A DNA stretch of 64,000 nucleotides from Lachnospiraceae bacterium (lineage in GTDB: Bacteria; Bacillota; Clostridia; Lachnospirales; Lachnospiraceae), in NCBI GenBank assembly GCA_015056725.1, contig SVFS01000001.1:1-64000 (forward strand), written 5' to 3'. This document shows, piece by piece, positions 1 through 7,948 of the stretch. The translations under genes and the position numbers were made by a program. The first letter of the stretch is position 1. Every line of letters begins with the position of its first letter. A model generated the notes under the pieces. That model was given only the letters and a program-made list of their open reading frames with translations, had not been told where the DNA came from and ran no database searches.

Positions 1-138
1 ATTATCATCATTTTCCCTAAAAAAGCTTCTTACATCTTCCATTGCATTTTTATCTTATCCTTTCTGTTCGATAATCTTGTATTATCACTTGTTTTATAAA
101 TCTATAACCAACGGATAACTAAAAATTCTCCATCACTT

Positions 139-1761
139 TCACTTCCTACTCACCACATAATATGAATCATAAAACGACACAAATTCATATTCTTCTTGCG
201 AAAACAGTTTCAAATCTTTTCCATTAATCAAATAGACTATCGACTTGTCCGAAAAATCGCGAATCGTTTGTGCATCTATCTCTTCGAAAGTATACCTCTC
301 ATCAAAAGGAAGTACTTCCTTACCATCCTGCACATTTGTAATTCCCTGAAAATACTCTGCATCAATCTCATGACAGAACATCGTTAGTATCCGACCAAGC
401 TCGTAATGGTCTGTCCACTGTGGATCCGGAAAAATATGATAATAATCACACTCTAATGTTTTTGCATAATTTAACGCATTTACATAGGATTCAAAATAGA
501 AATCACGACTTTTTTCTGTCCACTCTCCAAAATAGGCACTCAAAAATAACAGGGCAGACACACCATATAAGGCTACTATGGGATAAACCAGAAGCTTCCA
601 CTTTTCAATACACCAACAGATTCCAACTGCTGCTAGCAACAGTATGGAATAGAAAATCACATTAATTCTGTGTATTAATACACCATTTGTCATGATTCCA
701 ATCCATATTCCCATAAAGAACCACGCTAGAAGAATCACATAACACATCTTTTCTTCTTTTGATGTATATCTTCTCATTTTAGAAAAAGCAACTACTAAAC
801 CTATTAAAAAGAATATCACAGTAAAATGATATAATGGGCCAAACTCCACAATCGTTGCAGAAATAGTAGTTTCACCTTTTCCCCATACTACTGCTATCAT
901 GTCTCCAATATTTTCCAGCAATTGACTGAAAGAAAAATTCATAAAAAGAATATCATTTGAACGAACACTTTCCGGAAAGTACGGAATGGTAAAAAGAGGC
1001 GTTTCGATAGTTTCTAATCCAAATAAGTTAATAATCATTACCAAAAATTCCGGTAACGCTATTAGAAGATAGATAAACATTGAGATAATAAGTTCATGTG
1101 TTTTTACTATTTTATCTTTACATAAAACTATTGCCATTACTAATAGAAAGAGTGGCACAGAATAATTTGCAATACCGTAACAGTAAGAGCACAACGCGAA
1201 AAAAACCATAGATAAATACATCATCCATCGTTTCTTCAATCCATACATCAAAAGAACTACACCGATTATAAAAATATGGGGAAACATATTACAGTCAAGC
1301 GACCATCTGCTCTGCATATAGTGCCAAGGACATACACATCCTAAAAGTAGCGCAACATATCCCGCAATCACACCATACAACTTACGTGCAACAAAGTATA
1401 ACATCATCAGTCCTATGCTACTGATTACAAGCATCGGAAGTCTTACCGATACAATCGAAAATCCCATAATCTTAATAAATGGCACCATAAAATACGACAG
1501 CAATACACTCATCTGTCCATATCCCCATGCCGTGAAATGAACAGGATAAGGCATTCCAAATCGGTCGGTTCCGTATTTAGATAATGCAAGAGCATCTACC
1601 GCTGCCATTGCCTCATCCTGATGTATTCCTACCGGACTGATACCAAAGTGAAAAGCTCGTATAAAAATCCCGCCAAACAACAAAACGACTACTATGAAAA
1701 TTTCAAATTTTCCTTGTTTCAATTTTTCCATAAACATATTCCATCTCTCTAAGAAAGACAT
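139..1761 (-). CDS. GT39/ArnT-like membrane glycosyltransferase
   Basis: Polytopic membrane protein of 540 residues with about ten hydrophobic segments and a soluble C-terminal part. The first predicted outward-facing loop carries the acidic pair D49-E50 in the context GIHQDEAMAA. An acidic residue at this place is the catalytic signature of GT-C enzymes of the GT39 / dolichyl-phosphate-mannose-protein mannosyltransferase type. Such enzymes move a sugar from a polyprenyl-phosphate donor to an acceptor on the outer face of the membrane; donor and acceptor here are unknown. The gene lies alone beyond the HTH/IrrE/PIN operon and two small genes. An extended -10-like TGTTATGAT sits near 1813-1820 but is not strong enough to call a promoter. 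The family is likely, the substrate is not known. Confidence 0.7.
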   Translation of the reverse strand: MSFLERWNMFMEKLKQGKFEIFIVVVLLFGGIFIRAFHFGISPVGIHQDEAMAAVDALALSKYGTDRFGMPYPVHFTAWGYGQMSVLLSYFMVPFIKIMGFSIVSVRLPMLVISSIGLMMLYFVARKLYGVIAGYVALLLGCVCPWHYMQSRWSLDCNMFPHIFIIGVVLLMYGLKKRWMMYLSMVFFALCSYCYGIANYSVPLFLLVMAIVLCKDKIVKTHELIISMFIYLLIALPEFLVMIINLFGLETIETPLFTIPYFPESVRSNDILFMNFSFSQLLENIGDMIAVVWGKGETTISATIVEFGPLYHFTVIFFLIGLVVAFSKMRRYTSKEEKMCYVILLAWFFMGIWIGIMTNGVLIHRINVIFYSILLLAAVGICWCIEKWKLLVYPIVALYGVSALLFLSAYFGEWTEKSRDFYFESYVNALNYAKTLECDYYHIFPDPQWTDHYELGRILTMFCHEIDAEYFQGITNVQDGKEVLPFDERYTFEEIDAQTIRDFSDKSIVYLINGKDLKLFSQEEYEFVSFYDSYYVVSRK

Positions 1762-1887
1762 TTATCATTAATAAATTTCTTATTTACAATTATCATCTAC
1801 TTTTCTTAGTAAATCATAACATATCACTCCATAAAAATCCATCTGTGCATTAAGTAACGTAAACGTTAAATAGCTAGTACCTTCGTT

Positions 1888-2085
1888 TTATCTGTTTATC
1901 AAATACTCAATGGTGCGAATCCCTTTAAATAGTTTTATCTCATCCTCAAATACTTTGCCCAATATCGGCTTATCCTCTTTCTTACTATAATTACTATAAC
2001 TGCTATATAATGCTCTTTCTTTTTCTGTAAAACAATCAAATGTTGACAAATTATAAATCATATATTTTCTAGCTTTTTTCAACAA
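1888..2085 (-). CDS. small protein of unknown function (65 aa)
   Basis: Short basic protein of 65 residues that I do not recognise. Support for it being real is a strong ribosome site (GGAGGA) placed a few bases before a TTG start; a second TTG is the next codon. It has no membrane segment. It follows the 101-residue membrane protein by 30 bases, so the two may be co-transcribed. No function is proposed. Confidence 0.45.
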   Translation of the reverse strand: MLKKARKYMIYNLSTFDCFTEKERALYSSYSNYSKKEDKPILGKVFEDEIKLFKGIRTIEYLINR

Positions 2086-2115
2086 ATTTCCTCCAATCGT
2101 TTTTTAATACTACAA

Positions 2116-2421
2116 CTACATATTCTCTTTTTTTCGATTCTTTCTATTTTTTAGTGACTTTATAATCAAAAAAACAGTCATAGAAAAACTAGCCACTGTT
2201 ACCAAAACATATATAATCTTCCACATATCTCCACTTAAACCTAATATATCATTAAATGAAGCAGTTCCTAATGTGGCGGCAGTTGTCAAGAAAATAGAAA
2301 ATGGAGTCACATATGAACCTGAGTTTTTCATAGCATTTTCATAATCGTTTAATATAAGTAACATCTTATCCTCAGTAATAGTAATTTTTGAAGATTGCAC
2401 ATTTATATAATTGCTATTCAA
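2116..2421 (-). CDS. small two-helix membrane protein, unknown
   Basis: Protein of up to 101 residues with two hydrophobic stretches (about residues 36-56 and 67-89) and a strongly basic C-terminal tail (KNRKNRKKEN). This is a typical small integral membrane protein with a cytoplasmic positive tail. The first possible start is a TTG at 2421 with no clear ribosome site. An ATG at 2364 (residue 20) is preceded by GAGG at good spacing and may be the true start, giving 82 residues. It lies beyond the terminator of the PIN-domain operon and before another small gene. The family is not recognised. Confidence 0.45.
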   Translation of the reverse strand: MNSNYINVQSSKITITEDKMLLILNDYENAMKNSGSYVTPFSIFLTTAATLGTASFNDILGLSGDMWKIIYVLVTVASFSMTVFLIIKSLKNRKNRKKENM

Positions 2422-2464
2422 TTTTCAATGTACAAACATATTTTTTAAATAATACCTATCAAAG

Positions 2465-2494
2465 TAAAAAAAGATCATACATTTCTGCATGATC
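2465..2494 (-). terminator. rho-independent terminator after the PIN gene
   Basis: On the minus strand a 9-bp stem GATCATGCA / TGTATGATC (one G-U pair) with a GAAA loop is followed by a run of seven T. It overlaps the last codons of the PIN-like gene and would end the HTH-IrrE-PIN transcript. Confidence 0.7.
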
Positions 2495-3206
2495 CTTCTG
2501 TAAATAACAATCTTTCTTTATATAGCAAATCCATCTGTTCAACAAATTTCCCCCAATCTGGATTTAATTGTTTTTCTCCACGAGTCAAATAGTACTGATA
2601 CTTATACAATACCCTTAATGCCTTTTTATCATACTTATCTTTCTTGTATAAATAGTATATCAGTTCATACATCTGAACAACTTGCATATTATCTAATCCA
2701 GTTCCCAACTTAGCAGCATCCTCAATCAACCTTATCGGTAACGAATCATTCGCCGCAAAAAATAGAAAGTGTTTAACTACCATAAATGATAAAGACCTTA
2801 CTTCTCCTCTATCTTTAGCATTATCTCTTGTTGGATCATATAACGAATGAACTGCAATCTTACCAATATAGGTATTACGCAAAGCATCTTCTGCACTGGT
2901 CAATTCCGAATCGTAATGAATCATCAGTTTTGGAGGATTACTAGCCGCCTGCTCATCCGCATAATTCTTCACACTATCGGCAACCAGTTCCTCATACACG
3001 GATTCATGTATCGCCAATTCAGGGAATTCACTTAACAAAGGTACAAGCCAACATGCTTTAAAATCTGCAAATGAATATGCTTTTACATTCGCAACTTCGC
3101 TCCTGTCTGGTGGAATAAAGAAATTAGCATCCAAAAATACTTTTTGTATCGGATTTTCTATAATACTTAGAAAAGCTGGGTTGACTTCTTTTGTATCTAC
3201 CTTCAT
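2475..3206 (-). CDS. PIN-like domain protein (putative toxin nuclease)
   Basis: Protein of 243 residues with a PIN-like pattern of acidic residues: D26 in VFLDANFF, E72/E73 in VYEEL, D132 and E135 in the RDxGE-like context DRGEVRSL, and D154. PIN domains are Mg-dependent ribonucleases and often act as toxins. The start codon overlaps the stop of the ImmA/IrrE gene as TAATG, so the two are translationally coupled. Together with the HTH gene this makes a three-gene operon HTH - Zn-peptidase - PIN. It resembles DUF4411-type modules, but the N-terminal spacing differs, so I do not assign that family. The C-terminal third is rich in Lys and Tyr and not recognisable. Nuclease or toxin activity is inferred. 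Confidence 0.6.
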   Translation of the reverse strand: MKVDTKEVNPAFLSIIENPIQKVFLDANFFIPPDRSEVANVKAYSFADFKACWLVPLLSEFPELAIHESVYEELVADSVKNYADEQAASNPPKLMIHYDSELTSAEDALRNTYIGKIAVHSLYDPTRDNAKDRGEVRSLSFMVVKHFLFFAANDSLPIRLIEDAAKLGTGLDNMQVVQMYELIYYLYKKDKYDKKALRVLYKYQYYLTRGEKQLNPDWGKFVEQMDLLYKERLLFTEGSCRNV

Positions 3207-4078
3207 TAGTCATCCTCACTTTCAAAGAAATCTATCAAATCATCATCGATTTCTGTCTCCATGCAAAAGCCAAAATCTTCCGGATTCTTATCAAACATAC
3301 CTAAAGTTCGTACAAATTCATCATCATCAATTAATCCGTCTTCATAATTACTAATAATTGTCTCTACAACCTTATTCGACACACCTATTGTTTTTGTTTT
3401 CTTATTTAAAAGCTCCGATATTTCTGAATCAACATTCTTTAAAAGCCTTCTATATATTCCGTCTTCATTCCGACAGTCTATTTCGTATAATCTATAATAC
3501 TGGCTTATATCAATAAATCCTTCTTCATACAATCTATTAATGATTGCTTGAAATGGCAACCACCAATCACATTGTATTCGAGCAACAAACCTCAATATTC
3601 TCGCCTCTGAAACCTCTCTCATATCAGTACTTCCAATAGTTTCCATCACCGCAATTCTTAATGCTTCTAGTGGAAGTAATAATTCAGCTGCAAATCTATC
3701 CGCCTGTTTCTCTATAATCTTATCCTCATATTCCATATCAGGAGTATACGCTTTTCCCGTTTGAGTTGTATAATGATATATTTCATGAGCTATTGCAAAA
3801 ATTTGTTCATCATAAAAGCTCGATGTATTCAAACCAATGAATGTTATTGTGTCATTATCCACCTTAAACCAAGTAATATTACCATAAGTATGCGTTCCAT
3901 TTGTATCTGGAAATGGGTATTCACATAACAAAATACCATTTTTTTCTAGAAGTAGCTTTATATCATTTCCAATCGGAACGTTTGGATAGACACCAAAAAG
4001 TTGTCTAGCCTTAGAAGCTAGACTCTTAACTTCATAGATTTGCTTTTCATTTAGAACAATGGAATCATTCTTACTCAT
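3206..4078 (-). CDS. ImmA/IrrE-family metallo-endopeptidase
   Basis: Protein of 290 residues of the COG2856 / ImmA-IrrE family. The zinc site HEIYH is at residues 98-102, and the downstream helix with the third ligand (E123 in EKQADRFAAELLLP) fits the family. These proteases usually cleave or inactivate a partner HTH repressor, as ImmA does with ImmR. It starts within the last codons of the HTH gene (8-base overlap) and shares a TAATG with the PIN gene, which is strong evidence for a single operon. The region after about residue 190 is acidic, with no recognised domain, and may bind the partner. Family assignment is firm; the role in this module is inferred from context. Confidence 0.85.
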   Translation of the reverse strand: MSKNDSIVLNEKQIYEVKSLASKARQLFGVYPNVPIGNDIKLLLEKNGILLCEYPFPDTNGTHTYGNITWFKVDNDTITFIGLNTSSFYDEQIFAIAHEIYHYTTQTGKAYTPDMEYEDKIIEKQADRFAAELLLPLEALRIAVMETIGSTDMREVSEARILRFVARIQCDWWLPFQAIINRLYEEGFIDISQYYRLYEIDCRNEDGIYRRLLKNVDSEISELLNKKTKTIGVSNKVVETIISNYEDGLIDDDEFVRTLGMFDKNPEDFGFCMETEIDDDLIDFFESEDD

Positions 4079-4418
4079 TCAACATCGCCTTTCTTAACAG
4101 AAGTTGTTGTTTAGAAGCCATCATCATTTCAAACATATGATCTGCTCCTATCCTTTCTTCTTCTGACATGCTCGAACTACGATAGGCTGTATATACCATA
4201 GGTTCATTTTCTACATATAAATCAGGAATACTAAATCCAAGTACCTCAGCAAGTTTTTCCAATTGAGAAATGGAAGGCATATATTCTTTTTTTTCTAATC
4301 TACCAATCATCTGCCTGTTAATTCCAGTTTCAACACTTAACTGTTCTTGAGTTAAATCTTTTGTTTTTCTCAGTTCCTTTACGATTTCTATCATTTTTTC
4401 CTGAGACAAACGTTTCAT
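4071..4418 (-). CDS. XRE-family HTH regulator of the IrrE/PIN operon
   Basis: DNA-binding protein of 115 residues. The N-terminal half is a classic Cro/CI helix-turn-helix (LTQEQLSVETGINRQMIGRL, followed by PSISQLEKLAEVLG). An in-frame TTG lies 18 bases upstream, but the ATG at 4418 is preceded by AGGAGAGG at ideal distance and is chosen. It is the first gene of the operon, directly behind the promoter at 4452-4480. It probably represses its own promoter and may be the target of the following ImmA/IrrE peptidase. The C-terminal part is predicted helical and acidic, with no named domain. Confidence 0.85.
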   Translation of the reverse strand: MKRLSQEKMIEIVKELRKTKDLTQEQLSVETGINRQMIGRLEKKEYMPSISQLEKLAEVLGFSIPDLYVENEPMVYTAYRSSSMSEEERIGADHMFEMMMASKQQLLLRKAMLNE

Positions 4419-4451
4419 GATTCCCTCTCCTTTCAAAAAACACTAAAAATA

Positions 4452-4480
4452 ATGATACTATAAATACCAAGAAATATCAA
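4452..4480 (-). promoter_or_regulatory. sigma-A-type promoter of the HTH-IrrE-PIN operon
   Basis: Minus-strand -35 TTGATA (4475-4480), a 17-base spacer and -10 TATCAT (4452-4457) lie just upstream of the HTH gene. Another TATAAT lies about 40 bases further up. Copies of ATACCAA and TTGGTAT in inverted orientation flank this region (about 4464-4520) and could be the repressor's operator. Confidence 0.6.
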
Positions 4481-4575
4481 GTTCTTTCTTGTATTATACT
4501 ACTATTCTTTCCAAATTGGTATCAAAAATATCATTCTTACAAAAAATATTTTTTATAGCACTTGTTTATTTACTA

Positions 4576-4821
4576 TCATACGCACTTACTTAAGTTTCCC
4601 AATGCCTTCACCTGTTCAACCGCTACCTTCCTAACTTCCTCATTCTTCATTTCCTGCAGCATCATTGCCACCTGCATTATCTCCGCATCAAATCCAATCT
4701 CATCCCCATCCATTAAATATCCGGCAGTAGTATTCAGGACCTTTGCTATGTCCTTCAAGATGCTTACTTTAATATCAATCTTCCCATAATCCTTGATTCT
4801 ACTGATATAATCCGAAATTGC
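4576..4821 (-). pseudogene. 5'-truncated XRE-family HTH regulator remnant
   Basis: The reading frame from 4821 down to 4576 encodes the second half of a helix-turn-helix domain (DYISRIKDYGKI, then SILKDIAKVLNTTAGYLMDG) plus a helical tail. Its beginning is missing: the frame opens directly after a TAG at 4822-4824 and no good start or ribosome site is visible. A TTG at 4758 would give a 60-residue peptide without the recognition helix. It is best read as the remnant of a regulator, or much less likely as a short regulator-like peptide. It lies between the intact HTH operon and the terminator of the polysaccharide operon. Confidence 0.6.
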
Positions 4822-4924
4822 CTATAAATGGTAAGCGATTAATCCCCTCTGTTTTATTTCTATCCTAATTATATCATGAAACCTTCTAATGTTAATTAAT
4901 TCCAGACTAAAAAGTAAACGCATA

Positions 4925-4966
4925 TAAAAAGAGAAGGAACAACCACGGCCAAGTTGCTCCTTCTCT
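4925..4966 (-). terminator. strong rho-independent terminator of the polysaccharide operon
   Basis: On the minus strand a 13-bp stem GAGAAGGAGCAAC / GTTGTTCCTTCTC (one G-U pair; plus-strand arms 4931-4943 and 4953-4965) with a 9-base loop is followed by TTTTT. It lies about 125 bases after the pseC-like stop. It marks the likely end of the long minus-strand biosynthesis operon. The rest of 4822-5090 holds no gene that I can see. Confidence 0.85.
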
Positions 4967-5090
4967 ATTCCCCAAATTGAACGCTATCTGTGAGCTTTCA
5001 GCTCACCTCTAGCACCTGTCACCTACCAAATACACATCCTAACATATGTGATAAGAAAAAACGCTATGTTTACAAGTAAACTCGTAATTA

Positions 5091-6284
5091 TTATTTTCTA
5101 TAATTCTCTACAACCTTCTTTACCGCATGGATAACATCTTCCACATCTTGGTCTGTCATACGCGGATACAATGGAATACTCATAATTCTGCCGTAAAGGT
5201 CTTCAGCCTTAGGGCATAGACCTTTCTCATATCCAAGCTTCTGATAATAAGGGAACCAGTACACCGGAATATAATGTACCTGTGGCTGCACATTCTCAGC
5301 GGATAGCGCCTCAAAGAATTCCACTCTACTACAGTTCAACCTCTCCAAATCCAGCTGAATAATATACAAATGTCTACATGTATCCGATTGTGAAATTTCC
5401 TTTTGTACAATAATTTCCGGAACATCAGCAAAGGCTTCATTATATCGTGCAACAATTTCTTTTCTTCGAGCCACAAAACTATCCAGCTTCTTCATCTGGC
5501 TACCAATCAAAGCCGCCTGGAAATCCGTAATACGATAATTGAAGCCTAACATGAGCTGTTCATAATACCATATACCTTCCGGCTCCGCACTCATTTCTTC
5601 TGTATCGTGAGTAATACCATGTGTACGTGCAAGCATTAATTTGTCATACAGTTCTTTGCTATCAGTAAGAATTGCACCACCTTCTCCACCGGTAACAGTT
5701 TTTACCGGATGAAAGCTCAAAGTCGTGAGATCCGCAAGGCTTCCCACCTGTACTCCATTATACTTTGAACCAATAGAATGCGCTGCATCCTCAATAAAAA
5801 TCAAATGATATTCGTCACAAATTTTACGGATTTCTTCTACCTCAACTACCTGACCAGTAAAATCCACCGCCACAATAGCCTTCGTATTATCCGTAATCTT
5901 CTCCCTAATACTTGCAGGATCAATATTGTATGTTTCCGGATTAATATCTGCAAACATAGGTCTGGCACCACAATATAATGCACAGTTCGCGCTAGCTGCA
6001 AAAGTGATAGGCGTAGTAATCACTTCATCTCCAGGACCAATACCCGCTGCAAGACATGCACAGTGAAGTGCTGCTGTGCCATTAGAAACTGCTACCGCAT
6101 ACTTCGCACCGGTATATGCACAAAGTTGCCGCTCCATTTCTAACACTTTCGGACCGCAAGTAATAAAATCACTACGAAGCGTATCATTTACTGCTTCAAT
6201 ATCATCCTCTCCAATCCACTGTCTTCCATAATATATTTTACTGCTTCTAACGGGATAACCGCCATCAATTGCTAACTTTTCCAT
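5091..6284 (-). CDS. pseC: PseC-type UDP-4-keto-6-deoxy-HexNAc 4-aminotransferase
   Basis: PLP-dependent sugar aminotransferase of the DegT/DnrJ/EryC1/ArnB fold, 397 residues, full length. The Schiff-base lysine is K195 in SFHPVKTVTGGEGG, the PLP-pyridine aspartate is D166 in EDAAHS, and GTAALH near 69-74 binds phosphate. The stretch GPGDEVITTPITFAASAN is typical of PseC, which turns UDP-2-acetamido-2,6-dideoxy-L-arabino-4-hexulose into UDP-4-amino-4,6-dideoxy-L-AltNAc using glutamate. No other pseudaminic-acid gene (PseB, G, H, I, F) is nearby. The keto-sugar could instead come from CapE, encoded in the same block. It is the last gene before the terminator, 14 bases after the O-antigen ligase gene. 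The fold is certain, the exact substrate inferred. Confidence 0.8.
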   Translation of the reverse strand: MEKLAIDGGYPVRSSKIYYGRQWIGEDDIEAVNDTLRSDFITCGPKVLEMERQLCAYTGAKYAVAVSNGTAALHCACLAAGIGPGDEVITTPITFAASANCALYCGARPMFADINPETYNIDPASIREKITDNTKAIVAVDFTGQVVEVEEIRKICDEYHLIFIEDAAHSIGSKYNGVQVGSLADLTTLSFHPVKTVTGGEGGAILTDSKELYDKLMLARTHGITHDTEEMSAEPEGIWYYEQLMLGFNYRITDFQAALIGSQMKKLDSFVARRKEIVARYNEAFADVPEIIVQKEISQSDTCRHLYIIQLDLERLNCSRVEFFEALSAENVQPQVHYIPVYWFPYYQKLGYEKGLCPKAEDLYGRIMSIPLYPRMTDQDVEDVIHAVKKVVENYRK

Positions 6285-6298
6285 AGTTATGCCTTTCG

Positions 6299-7918
6299 TT
6301 ATTGTTTACTACTTTTACCAAATAGTATTTTACTGTCTTCTCCAACAAAATAGAAGAATATCCATATCAGTGCCACACCAAACTGCCCCATCATAGTAAG
6401 CTGTTCAAACATTCCGAAACAAAGTAATCCAACCATAAATGTAACTATAACTACATTTTCCGGCTTACGTCTCCATAACGCTTGTAAAACACTATATGCA
6501 CAAATCCCCAAATACAAAGCTCCTGCTAAAATACCATGTCGATATGCCATGTCTAAGAACATATTGTGGGCATGATCATAAATATTTCCATCCGCTGCTG
6601 GTATTTCACCAGAGGAATGTCCATGCCAATTTAATTGCGCAAGACAACTGACGTAAATAAGTTTTCTGATACTAATACTGTTTGCATAGTTTGTTTGCTC
6701 CATGCTGTTTAATATTTTCTCCTTAACATCAGTATCCATCTCCTCTTCGGCATATGCCTGAAGCACAACCGGTGTTTCCATACTAAATAGTTTTGTTGCG
6801 TCCCATTTTATTTCTAGCATATCCAGTGCTCTACCAATACTCATACCAAACGCGTCTTCAAAAGAAATATATTTTTCGCTATCCCATGCGTCAAAAGAAC
6901 ATACACTTTGTCCCTCTACATATTCCCCTTCAAACCATATTGGGTGATGTAATATAGTCGGAAGATACCTTACACAGCCATATACTATTGGAAAAGAAAT
7001 TGTAACACCTAGTAACCATGCAATTGCATGGAGCACTAACCGATAGAAAGAAGTTTTCTTCTTCAAATCATACCATCCATATAGCACAACCGTCGACAAT
7101 AATACACCAACCAATGCCGCTCTTCCGCCTGTCAAAAGGACAAAACTAACACATCCTACTGACAAAAAAAACCAAAAAAACCGAACATACCATCGAGCCT
7201 CTCTTTCCGCAGAAAGAAACCATTTCGATGAAATAGCACAATATGCTAACAAATAAAATAGCCCATTAAAAGTTTCCCACGCATACATTCCATGATATCT
7301 AAAGTAGTCATAAGGTCTAAATCCAAAAGCTATTATTTGTTGTACAAAAAACCACAAGATTATTCCATTTAATAATCCATCAAAAAAAGCTCTACGATTC
7401 TCATTCTTAATTCCTATCAAATATAAACCACCATACATCATCAGGTACCAATATGGCACGTCATCATGATTCAAAGACAAAATCATACACAATAGTAATA
7501 ACAGAATACACCAAAAGAAAGGCTGTCTAATTCTATCGGTTCCTTCTGTAGTCTTCCACTCCTGAATCAAATAAAGAAACAGATAACTCCATACTGCCAT
7601 ACTAAGAATCGCAGGAATCCAGGCTTGCATATAAACCACATGAGTTTTCCCCCAAATACATGCCAGCACTATCAGCATCAAGCATATCGGTGTCCATATC
7701 TTATAAACTTTTTGTCTCATTTTATGTAACTCTATGGAAGGAAATACCAGAGCAGCTAATACAAGCATAGTACAATTTCCAAAAAGCATCTGTATCTCGC
7801 CAGGAGCACTTTGCTTTCTCTGGTCAATCAGCCCCAGAAATGCAAAACATATCATATACCATAACATCTTGCGATTAGAATATATGAAATTCTTCACGTT
7901 TCCAATTATGTCTTTCAT
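6299..7918 (-). CDS. O-antigen ligase / Wzy_C-type polymerase
   Basis: Integral membrane protein of 539 residues with about eleven to twelve hydrophobic segments and one long outward loop (about residues 320-450). The Wzy_C / WaaL signature is the histidine motif YDHAHNMFLDMAYRHGIL near the end of that loop, followed by the last membrane helices. Proteins of this family either polymerise lipid-linked repeat units or ligate finished glycans to an acceptor. It lies directly after the Wzz-like gene, with 30 bases between them, which favours a joint role in chain assembly. In a Gram-positive cell, ligation to a protein or wall acceptor is as possible as polymerisation. The sequence does not decide. 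Confidence 0.75.
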   Translation of the reverse strand: MKDIIGNVKNFIYSNRKMLWYMICFAFLGLIDQRKQSAPGEIQMLFGNCTMLVLAALVFPSIELHKMRQKVYKIWTPICLMLIVLACIWGKTHVVYMQAWIPAILSMAVWSYLFLYLIQEWKTTEGTDRIRQPFFWCILLLLLCMILSLNHDDVPYWYLMMYGGLYLIGIKNENRRAFFDGLLNGIILWFFVQQIIAFGFRPYDYFRYHGMYAWETFNGLFYLLAYCAISSKWFLSAEREARWYVRFFWFFLSVGCVSFVLLTGGRAALVGVLLSTVVLYGWYDLKKKTSFYRLVLHAIAWLLGVTISFPIVYGCVRYLPTILHHPIWFEGEYVEGQSVCSFDAWDSEKYISFEDAFGMSIGRALDMLEIKWDATKLFSMETPVVLQAYAEEEMDTDVKEKILNSMEQTNYANSISIRKLIYVSCLAQLNWHGHSSGEIPAADGNIYDHAHNMFLDMAYRHGILAGALYLGICAYSVLQALWRRKPENVVIVTFMVGLLCFGMFEQLTMMGQFGVALIWIFFYFVGEDSKILFGKSSKQ

Positions 7919-7948
7919 CAGCTACCCCCCCCTTTCATTCCATATACC

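Noticed and set aside
4990..5006. Perfect 7-bp hairpin GTGAGCT/AGCTCAC as an additional terminator or regulatory site
   Set aside because: Short, with a 3-base loop and no T-run. The terminator at 4925-4966 explains the end of the operon better.
5091..6284. A pseudaminic acid pathway
   Set aside because: Only a PseC-type enzyme is present; no PseB, PseH, PseG, PseI or PseF was found. LegI and LegG homologues argue for legionaminic acid instead.
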